A DNA stretch of 64,000 nucleotides from Zoogloea sp. (GTDB lineage: Bacteria > Pseudomonadota > Gammaproteobacteria > Burkholderiales > Rhodocyclaceae). Each line of letters begins with the position of its first letter. Positions within the stretch are counted from its first letter, which is position 1. A program made the position numbers and the translations under genes. The notes under the pieces were generated by a model. It saw only the letters and a list, made by a program, of their open reading frames with translations, had not been told where the DNA came from and searched no databases. The stretch lies in the NCBI GenBank assembly GCA_016720685.1, contig JADKKC010000001.1, forward strand, positions 186,001 to 250,000, given 5' to 3'. Of this stretch, positions 52,510 to 59,894 are shown piece after piece.

Positions 52510-53109
52510 ATGAGCCCGCTTGCACCGAAGCTCATCGTCGGCCTTGGCAACCCCGGCGCGGAGTACGCTGAAACCCGGCATAACGCCGGGTTTTGGTTTT
52601 GTGAGCGCCTGGCCCGCGAGCTGGGTGCCTCATTCAGCAAGGAAGCACGCTTTCACGGCCTTGCCGCCAATGCCCGCGGCGATGGCGTGTGGCTGCTGAT
52701 GCCACAGACTTTCATGAACCGCTCCGGCCAGTCGGTAGCTGCTCTGGCGCGTTTCTATCGCATCACTCCGGCGGAGATCCTCGTCGTACATGACGAGCTC
52801 GACATTCCGCCCGGCCAGTTGCGCCTCAAGTTCGGCGGCGGACTCGGCGGTCACAATGGCCTTAAAGACATCACCGCCCACATGGGCACCCAGGATTTCT
52901 GGCGCCTGCGGGTTGGCATCGGCCATCCCGGCGACCGCAACGAAGTGGTGAATTTCGTTCTCAAGCGGCCCGGCCGCGAGGAGTCCGACCTCATCGACGA
53001 TTCCCTCGATCGCGCGCTCCAGGCCTGGCCCCTGATGGCAAAGGCCGACTGGAACGCCGCGACCCAGCGCCTCAATACCCGCCCGGCACTCCCCAAGCCG
53101 GCGCGTTGA
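52510..53109 (+). CDS. pth: Peptidyl-tRNA hydrolase
   Basis: The product is 199 residues. Pth frees peptides from prematurely released peptidyl-tRNA. The N-terminal 'LIVGLGNPGAEYAETRHNAGFW' holds the catalytic His, and 'MPQTFMNRSGQSV', 'VVHDELDIPPGQLRLKFGGGLGGHNGLKDI' and 'RVGIGHPGDRNEVVNFVL' are the other family motifs. It follows rplY by 32 bases. Its 3' end lies in a terminator hairpin. Confidence 0.96.
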   Translation: MSPLAPKLIVGLGNPGAEYAETRHNAGFWFCERLARELGASFSKEARFHGLAANARGDGVWLLMPQTFMNRSGQSVAALARFYRITPAEILVVHDELDIPPGQLRLKFGGGLGGHNGLKDITAHMGTQDFWRLRVGIGHPGDRNEVVNFVLKRPGREESDLIDDSLDRALQAWPLMAKADWNAATQRLNTRPALPKPAR

Positions 53110-53130
53110 TCCGCTCCTCCGCCGGCTTTT
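53095..53130 (+). terminator. Terminator overlapping the end of pth
   Basis: Arms AAGCCGGCG (53095-53103, inside the last pth codons) and CGCCGGCTT, followed by TT, form a 9-bp stem with a 16-base loop. The short T-run makes it weaker than the other terminators. Confidence 0.6.
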
Positions 53131-53238
53131 GCGCTCAGCCTGCGCGGCCAACACCTCAAGGGACCTCGCCGGATTGTCGTTAACCCGGCCACGACCAGCA
53201 CGGCATGTGTCGCGCGATGTCGCCTTGAGGATACAAAA

Positions 53239-54861
53239 ATGCGCAGACTTGTCGATACGCCGATCTGGCTGCGCCTGACCGGCGCGATCTGGCTGATGCT
53301 GGCGATTGCCTGGATGGGCATGATTGCCTGGGAAACCCGTGTCAACCGGACTACCGCCATCGCCCAGGCCGAGGATTTCGCTCACAGCATTCACGAAATG
53401 ACCATGGCCGGCCTGACCGGCATGATGATCACCGGCACGATCGGGCAGCGGGAAGTCTTTCTCGACCAGATCACGCAGCTGTCGGTCATCAAGGATCTGC
53501 GGGTGATTCGCACAGAGGCGGTGAGCCGGCAGTTTGGGGCGGGCAACCGCGCCATGCCGGTACTCGATGCCGACGAGCAGGCGGCGCTGAGCAGCCGGCA
53601 GGATGTGCTGCGTGTCGAGCACGATGCGGCAAACGGTGAATACCTGCGGGTCGTTAAGCCGGCCCTGGCCGCCGAGAACTACCTCGGCAAGAACTGCATT
53701 GCGTGTCACCAGGTTCCGGCGGGCACGCCGCTCGGCCTTGTCAGCATGAAGATCTCCCTCGAGAAGATGAATGAGGCGGTCGATGACTTCATGTGGAAGA
53801 GCATCGTCAGCGCGTTCGTGCTGTCCTTGCCGCTGATTGGCTTCGTGATCATCTTTATCCGCCGCTTCGTGGCCATGCCGCTTGCCGCGATGAATCGCAG
53901 CCTTGCCGAAATCGCCAAGGGGGAAGGCGATCTGACCCGTCGCCTGCCCGTGGCGGGGCGCGACGAGATCGGCCGGATGGCGAGCGCTTTCAATGAGATG
54001 CTGGGCACCATCGGCCGGCTTGTACGCCAGGTGGGCGAATCCGCGGCGCAGGTGACCGGCTCGGCACAGCAGTTGTCGGCCAGTGCTGACCGGGTGGCGG
54101 ACGGCTCGCGTCGCCAGCATGACCAGACCGAGCACGCCGCGACCTCGGTGGACCGCATGGCGGCCAACATCGCCCAGGTTGCGGCCAGCGCCGAGCGCGT
54201 GCATCAACGTTCGCAGGAAAGTCTGCGCCGTGCCGAAGACGGCAGTTCGACGCTCGTTTCGCTGGTTGCCGAGGTCGGTCATGCCGAAGACGCGGTGCGC
54301 CAGATGGCAAATTCCGTCGAGCAGTTTGTCGAATCCACGACAGCCATCACAAGCATGACCCGGGAAGTGCGTGAAATTGCCGAGCAGACGAATCTGCTGG
54401 CGCTCAATGCCGCCATCGAGGCCGCCCGCGCCGGGGAACAGGGCCGCGGCTTCGCGGTGGTGGCGGACGAAGTGCGAAAGCTTGCCGAGAAATCCGCCCG
54501 GTCGGCCGGAGACATCGATGCCGTCACGGCCCAGCTGAGCCGACAGTCGGTGGCCGTGCGCGCGGCGATCCACCAGGGGCTGGCCCACCTGGCCTCCAGC
54601 CGCGATGCGGTGAGCACGGTGTCCGGTGCCATCGCGTCGGCCAACGAATCGGTGGCCGCGGTTGGCCTTGGCCTCGACGAGATCGCCGAGGCGACCGAGC
54701 AGCAGCGGGGTGCCAGCGCCGCGGTTGCGTCGAGCATCGAGGCGATTGCCTCGATGGCTCGGGACAGCAACGCAGCGGTCGAGTCCACTGCCAGTGCGGC
54801 CCGGGACATGGAGAGCCTGGCCAGCCAGCTGCAGCAGACCGTCGCCCGTTTTCGGGTTTGA
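53239..54861 (+). CDS. Methyl-accepting chemotaxis protein with periplasmic c-type haem motif
   Basis: The product is 540 residues. TM1 is near residues 13-31. The periplasmic sensor domain (about 32-190) contains a CxxCH haem-attachment motif ('NCIACH', about 153-158) and the segment 'PAGTPLGLVSMKISLEKM' typical of Tll0287-like haem sensors. TM2 is near 191-212, then HAMP and a long coiled-coil signalling domain with the MCP tip hairpin 'EIAEQTNLLALNAAIEAARAGEQGRGFAVVADEVRKLAE'. It should signal redox state, oxygen or NO through CheA; the ligand is inferred. GAGGAT precedes the ATG. It is the only chemotaxis gene in view. Confidence 0.9.
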   Translation: MRRLVDTPIWLRLTGAIWLMLAIAWMGMIAWETRVNRTTAIAQAEDFAHSIHEMTMAGLTGMMITGTIGQREVFLDQITQLSVIKDLRVIRTEAVSRQFGAGNRAMPVLDADEQAALSSRQDVLRVEHDAANGEYLRVVKPALAAENYLGKNCIACHQVPAGTPLGLVSMKISLEKMNEAVDDFMWKSIVSAFVLSLPLIGFVIIFIRRFVAMPLAAMNRSLAEIAKGEGDLTRRLPVAGRDEIGRMASAFNEMLGTIGRLVRQVGESAAQVTGSAQQLSASADRVADGSRRQHDQTEHAATSVDRMAANIAQVAASAERVHQRSQESLRRAEDGSSTLVSLVAEVGHAEDAVRQMANSVEQFVESTTAITSMTREVREIAEQTNLLALNAAIEAARAGEQGRGFAVVADEVRKLAEKSARSAGDIDAVTAQLSRQSVAVRAAIHQGLAHLASSRDAVSTVSGAIASANESVAAVGLGLDEIAEATEQQRGASAAVASSIEAIASMARDSNAAVESTASAARDMESLASQLQQTVARFRV

Positions 54862-54961
54862 GTGGCGCGCCGCGACTGAATTGGGGCGCGGCGGGGCTGG
54901 CGCAAAGCGCTAGAATGGCAGATTGGTAATAATCAATTTGTTGAACACGGAGTCCGCCGAA

Positions 54962-56802
54962 ATGCCCCAGTACCGTTCCCGCACCTCCACCGCCGGTCGC
55001 AACATGGCCGGCGCCCGCGCCCTGTGGCGCGCCACCGGCATGAAGGATGGCGATTTCGAAAAGCCGATCATCGCCGTGGTGAACAGCTTCACCCAGTTCG
55101 TGCCCGGCCACGTGCACCTCAAGGATCTCGGTCAGCTGGTTGCGCGGGAGATCGAGAAGGCCGGCGGCGTGGCCAAGGAATTCAACACCATCGCCATCGA
55201 CGACGGCATCGCCATGGGCCATGGCGGCATGCTCTACAGCCTGCCCAGCCGTGACCTGATCGCCGACAGCGTCGAGTACATGTGCAATGGCCACACCGCC
55301 GACGCGATGGTGTGCATCTCCAACTGCGACAAGATCACCCCGGGCATGCTGATGGCCGCGCTGCGCCTCAACATTCCGGCGATCTTCGTCTCCGGCGGGC
55401 CGATGGAGGCGGGCAAGGTCAAGTGGGAAGCCAAGGTGATCTCCCTCGACCTCGTCGATGCAATGGTCAAGGCGGCCGACAGCAGTTGCTCCGACGAGGA
55501 AGTTGACGCCATCGAGCGTTCGGCCTGTCCGACCTGCGGTTCCTGTTCCGGCATGTTTACCGCCAACTCGATGAACTGTCTGACCGAAGCGCTGGGCTTG
55601 TCGCTGCCGGGCAACGGCACCGTGCTGGCGACCCACGCCGACCGCGAGCAGCTCTTCAAGCGCGCCGGCCAGACCATCGTCGGCCTTGCGCGCCGCTATT
55701 ACGAGCAGGACGACGAGTCGGTGCTGCCGCGCTCCATCGCCAGCTTCAAGGCCTTTGAAAACGCCATCAGTCTCGATGTGGCGATGGGGGGCTCGACCAA
55801 TACCGTGCTGCACCTTCTGGCCGCGGCCAAGGAAGCCGGTGTCGATTTCACGATGAAGGACATCGATCGCATCTCGCGCAAGGTGCCCTGCCTGTGCAAG
55901 GTGGCGCCGGCCGTGGCCGATGTGCACATCGAAGACGTGCACCGCGCCGGCGGCATCATGGCCATCCTGGGCGAACTCGCCCGCGCCGGCTTGCTGCACA
56001 CCGATCTGCCCACCGTTCACACCAAGACCATGGCCGAAGCCCTGGCCTCGTGGGATGTGATGCAGGCTCATGATTCCGGCGTCTTCAACTTCTACAAGGC
56101 GGCGCCCGGCGGCGTGCCGACGCAGGTGGCCTTCAGCCAGGATCGTCGCTGGAACGAGCTGGACATGGACCGCAGCCACGGCGTGATCCGTGACAAGGCC
56201 AATGCCTTCAGCCAGGACGGCGGCCTCGCCGTGCTCTACGGCAACATCGCCGAAAAGGGCTGCATCGTGAAGACCGCCGGTGTCGATGAGTCGATCTGGA
56301 AGTTCACCGGCGCGCCCGCGTGTTCGAAAGCCAGGAAGATTCGGTCGCCGCAATCCTTGCCGACCAGATTGTTGCCGGCGACGTGGTGGTGATTCGCTAC
56401 GAAGGCCCGAAGGGCGGCCCCGGCATGCAGGAAATGCTCTATCCGACCAGTTATCTCAAGTCCAAGGGCCTCGGAAAATCCTGCGCATTGCTCACCGACG
56501 GGCGTTTCTCGGGCGGAACTTCCGGCCTGTCCATCGGCCACGCCTCGCCGGAAGCCGGCTGTGGCGGCGCCATTGGCCTGGTGGAAGAAGGCGACATCAT
56601 CGAGATCGACATTCCCAACCGCCGCATCCACCTGGCGGTCAGCGAGGCGGACCTCGCCACGCGCCGTGCTGCACAGGACGCACGGGGCTGGAAGCCGGCC
56701 AACCGGGTTCGTCACGTGTCTGCCGCGCTGCAGGCTTACGCAGCGCTGACCACCAGTGCCGATACCGGCGCCGTGCGGGATGTGACCCAGGTTCAGTGTT
56801 GA
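54962..56802 (+). CDS. ilvD: Dihydroxy-acid dehydratase, with a frameshift
   Basis: Joined across one shift the product is about 613 residues, the normal length. IlvD dehydrates 2,3-dihydroxy-isovalerate and its isoleucine-path counterpart in branched-chain amino acid synthesis and carries an Fe-S cluster. 'CISNCDKITPGM' and 'ACPTCGSCSGMFTANSMNC' supply cluster and active-site residues. The reading frame is lost near 56307-56320: 'KFTGAPACSK' replaces the expected 'KFTGRARVFESQ', and the remaining 160 residues ('VFESQEDS' to the end) lie in the -1 frame. One missing C explains it. Start ATG at 54962 (MPQYRSRT) is preferred over upstream in-frame codons. Confidence 0.9.
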
Positions 56803-56825
56803 TTGCTGTTGTTGTGTCGTAAAAG

Positions 56826-56855
56826 GAGCCTGGCGATTGCCGGGCTCTTTTTTTT
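56826..56855 (+). terminator. Terminator after ilvD
   Basis: A 9-bp stem (GAGCCTGGC with GCCGGGCTC, one G-T wobble, loop GATT) is followed by T8. Confidence 0.88.
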
Positions 56856-56879
56856 GGGTGGCGGCGTCCTGGGATCTCC

Positions 56880-57149
56880 TTGTGCTCCGGGTGCTGCAGG
56901 GCGGTGGCGGGCATGATCGCTTTTCGCTTTGGGCGCAGTGCCGAATATTTTATCGGCTGGTACGGCCCCGAGGCGCGCGAGGCCAAGGCTGGCAACTTCC
57001 TGCTGTGGCACGCGGCACGTGCCATGCGTTCTCAGGGCTGCGAGGGCTTCGATCTGGGCGGCTATTCCTCGGCCGATGGCTACGGCCGCTTCAAGCAGGA
57101 CATGCGCGGCGCCGAGTACCGCCTGATCGGTGAGCGGCTGGCCTTCTGA
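56880..57149 (+). pseudogene. Remnant of a FemAB/GNAT-type acyltransferase C-terminus
   Basis: About 80 residues match the end of FemAB-like (peptidoglycan-bridge type or GNAT) transferases: 'RFGRSAEYFIGWYG', 'AGNFLLWHAARAM', 'GCEGFDLGGYSSADGYGRFKQDM'. Whole members of the family have about 300 residues or more. Nothing upstream supplies the missing N-terminal part, because the ilvD terminator lies only 50 bases away. I read it as a decayed fragment; a short functional gene is unlikely. Confidence 0.6.
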
Positions 57150-57180
57150 TCGGGCTTTCTGCGGGCTGGGGGCGTGGCGC

Positions 57181-58215
57181 TCAGCCGACGGAGAACAGGT
57201 AGATGAAGGAGGCGAGGACGAGGATCAGCGTCAGCGCAAGACCGCCGCCGGTGAGCACGATCGGCGTGTAGCTGACGATGGCGAAATGCCGGCCGCAAGC
57301 CCTGCAGCGAAAATAGTCGGTGAAGTTGATTCCGGCGAACTTGTGCGGGTGCATCTGTGACGGTCGCACGTTCTCGCTCTTGCAGTGGACGCAGCGGGGC
57401 TTGGAGCCTTTTATGAGCCGGACTTCGCGGGCCGGCTTGCGTTTTTCGAGGTATTGCGAGCGGTGTTTTACCGGAGGCGCCTCGCTGTCGGGCGCGTCGG
57501 GCTTGAGCTTGGCCAGCTTGCGATTGGTTTGGGCGCGCCGGTAAAAGAAGAACGCCAGGCCAGCGGCCATGATGGCCAGCACAGCCAGCAGGCCGACTTT
57601 CAGGAAGGGGCCGAGAATTGCCCATGCGCCGGCCGCACTGAGGGCCGCCGGTGTCTCCGTGGATGCTCCGGCGCCGTTCTGCCGTTTGCTCGCCCCTGTT
57701 TGCTCGCCGCGCAGTTCCTTCAGCTTTTCCTGGCCGTGCCAGGCAGCCTGGACGGGTGTCATGCCGGCGCGGGCCAGAAGGACTGCGTCATCGAAGACGA
57801 AACCGGCATCCCACCAGGCAAGCCGATCCTGCGGCGAGAAACCTTCCCGTTTCCAGGCTGCGGGGTCGGAGTGGTCCAGGTCGGCCATCATGGTCCGGCT
57901 GCTCCGGGCCGAGTCACGCCATATCCGGGCCTCATCGGCGTCGAAGCCCTTGTCCGACCAGCTGCGTGCCACCAGGGGCAAGAAGCCTGCCTGCTGCCAG
58001 TTCATGGCTTCCTGGGGCGCGAACTTGTAGTCCTGCCATTCCCGCGCCTCTGCCGGCTTCATGCCGGTGTCTTCCCAGAGGGTGACCTTGGGGGGCGCGG
58101 GCAGGGCTGTATCAACCGCGGCGGCCTGCGGCGGCCGATTTTCCGGGGCGCTCAGGGCGTGAGTCGGTGCAGCAAGGAGGGCGAGGGCGGCAAGTGCCGG
58201 CAGCAGGTTTTTCAT
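57181..58215 (-). CDS. Membrane protein with tryptophan-rich repeats and a zinc ribbon, unknown function
   Basis: The product is 344 residues. A signal-like N-terminus (MKNLLPALAALALLAAPTHA) is followed by about five spaced units of 'W...G/D...AR.W' type (for example 'EAREWQDYKFAPQEAMNWQQAGF', 'ARSWSDKGFDADEARIWRDS', 'AAWKREGFSPQDRLAWWDAGF') from about residue 50 to 165. A TM segment lies near 205-228. A basic stretch and two CxxC pairs ('CVHCKS', 'CRACG') form a zinc-ribbon-like loop at about 275-305, and a last TM lies near 315-340. No family is recognised. It is convergent with the FemAB remnant and divergent from the hyp operon. Confidence 0.6.
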   Translation of the reverse strand: MKNLLPALAALALLAAPTHALSAPENRPPQAAAVDTALPAPPKVTLWEDTGMKPAEAREWQDYKFAPQEAMNWQQAGFLPLVARSWSDKGFDADEARIWRDSARSSRTMMADLDHSDPAAWKREGFSPQDRLAWWDAGFVFDDAVLLARAGMTPVQAAWHGQEKLKELRGEQTGASKRQNGAGASTETPAALSAAGAWAILGPFLKVGLLAVLAIMAAGLAFFFYRRAQTNRKLAKLKPDAPDSEAPPVKHRSQYLEKRKPAREVRLIKGSKPRCVHCKSENVRPSQMHPHKFAGINFTDYFRCRACGRHFAIVSYTPIVLTGGGLALTLILVLASFIYLFSVG

Positions 58216-58562
58216 GGGTGGGAAGATTCAATCAGAGCGGCCTGGAACGAATCGGGAACATATCCGGGGCTGCGGGAAAAGTCATATTTTTTGTCGGACG
58301 ATCGTGAATTATCCGGTCAAGAACAGCAATTTCCGTTGCTGCTGCCGGCCCCCGGATGTGATTGCGGAGCATGTCAATATCGTCGTGGCGCGTCTGGCGG
58401 AGATTGTGGCTTGCGGCGGGGGTGGCGAGGGCGGGCGAATCTGTTATGCCGCGGAGCACGGGCGTGCATGTCGCAGGTTCGCAATTCAACCATGGAAAAG
58501 GGTATCGTGAAAGACCCGCCGACGCGGGTCCAGGGCGCGTGGTGTCGGGTGGAGATCATTGA
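58216..58562. other. Non-coding gap between the zinc-ribbon gene and hypA
   Basis: 347 bases with no frame of convincing composition on either strand. It must hold the promoters of the divergent genes on its two sides. I looked for a sigma-54 GG-N10-GC pair and for an FNR-type TTGAT-N4-ATCAA box, as is common before hydrogenase genes, and saw neither clearly. The sequence is less GC-rich near 58290-58330, the more likely place for a promoter. Confidence 0.4.
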
Positions 58563-58904
58563 ATGCATGAGATGTCACTGGCGGAAGGAATTCGCCAGAT
58601 TGTCGAGGATGCAGGCCGCGCCCAGGGTTTTCGCAAGGTGAGAACCGTGGTGCTGGAGATCGGCCAGCTTGCGTCGGTTGAGCCCGAGGCGCTTGGTTTT
58701 TGCTTCGAGCTGGTGATGCAGGGCGGTATCGCCGAAGGCGCCCGGCTGCAGATCGAGGCGGTGCCCGGCTGCGGCTGGTGCCCTGCCTGCGCCGCCACGG
58801 TGGCAATCAACACCTTGTATGATCCGTGCCCGCGCTGCGGCGCTTATCAGGTGCAGGCCACCGGCGGCACCGAAATGCGGGTCCGAGAGCTGGAAATAGA
58901 ATGA
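58563..58904 (+). CDS. hypA: Hydrogenase maturation nickel metallochaperone HypA
   Basis: The product is 113 residues, normal size. HypA delivers nickel to NiFe hydrogenases together with HypB. It starts MHEMSLAEG, with the His2 and Glu3 of the N-terminal nickel site, and carries a zinc site made by 'CGWCPAC' and 'CPRCG'. The start is fixed because His must be residue 2. It is the first gene of the visible hyp cluster, with hypB 12 bases downstream. Confidence 0.95.
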   Translation: MHEMSLAEGIRQIVEDAGRAQGFRKVRTVVLEIGQLASVEPEALGFCFELVMQGGIAEGARLQIEAVPGCGWCPACAATVAINTLYDPCPRCGAYQVQATGGTEMRVRELEIE

Positions 58905-58916
58905 AGGTGGTGTGAG

Positions 58917-59887
58917 ATGTGCAATGTGTGCGGCTGCGGAGCCGGAGAAACCCGCATCGAGGGCCAGGCCCTGGATAAGCTCGATGAGCACGCGCAGGGC
59001 CACAAATGGGTGCCGGCCGCACGCGCGGCCACGTCCATCGTCATGCCGACGGCACCTGGCACAGCCACGACCACGCCCCGGCCGACGAGAGCCTGCATTA
59101 CGGGCAGGGCCCGGCCGGCGCCGACGTGCCCGGCATGAGCCAGGCCCGGATGGTGAAGATAGAGCAGGACATCCTCGCCAAGAACGACGGCTACGCGGCG
59201 GGCAACCGGAGCTGGCTGCAGGATCGCGGAATTCTCGCGCTGAACCTGGTCTCCAGCCCCGGCTCGGGCAAGACGAGCCTGCTGGTGCGCACCATCGAAG
59301 CCCTGCAGGCCCGCGTGCCGGTGGCGGTCATCGAGGGCGACCAGCAAACCAGCTTCGACGCCGAGCGCATCCGCGCGACCGGCGCGCCGGCGCTGCAGAT
59401 CAACACTGGCAAGGGCTGCCACCTCGACGCCCGGATGGTGGGTCATGCCCTTGAAAAAATGGTGCCGCCAGACAACAGCCTGTTGCTCATCGAGAACGTC
59501 GGCAACCTCGTCTGCCCGGCCGCCTTCGACCTGGGTGAAGCCGCCAAGGTGGTTGTGCTGTCGGTCACCGAAGGCGAGGACAAGCCCCTCAAATACCCCG
59601 ACATGTTTGCTGCCGCGAGCCTGATGCTGATCAACAAGATCGACCTGCTGCCCTACCTGAGTTTCGACCTGGACAAGACCATCGAGTTTGCGCTGCGGGT
59701 CAATCCGCGGCTGCAGGTGATCCAGGTTTCCGCCACCACCGGCGCGGGCTTCGACGCCTGGCTGGGCTGGATCGATGCCCGCCTTGCCGCTTTGCGTGTC
59801 GCGCGTGACGAGACGATCTCCACCTTGCGCGCCCGCGTCAAAGCCCTCGAAGCGGCGCTGGATGCCGCACGTGCCGCGAAAGCCTGA
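58917..59887 (+). CDS. hypB: Hydrogenase maturation GTPase HypB, with a frameshift
   Basis: Joined across one shift the product is about 323 residues. The N-terminus 'MCNVCGCGAGETRIEG' is the family's nickel-binding CxxCGC motif. The frame then breaks in the repetitive stretch at 59011-59030; the -1 frame resumes with a His-rich segment ('GHVHRHADGTWHSHDHAPADES'), 'GPAGADVPGMSQARM', and the GTPase domain with Walker A 'SSPGSGKTSLL', 'VIEGDQQTSFDAER', 'LLIENVGNLVCPAAFDLGE' and 'LINKIDLLPY'. One missing base would account for it. A main frame alone (59006-59887) lacks the N-terminal nickel motif. HypB uses GTP to load nickel with HypA. Confidence 0.92.
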
Positions 59888-59894
59888 ACCGCCC

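Noticed and set aside
56880..57149. Functional small GNAT gene
   Set aside because: The visible part is the C-terminal end of a larger family, with no N-terminal domain and no ribosome site.
58216..58562. Sigma-54 or FNR promoter for the hyp operon
   Set aside because: No GG-N10-GC pair with good -24/-12 boxes and no FNR palindrome was seen.
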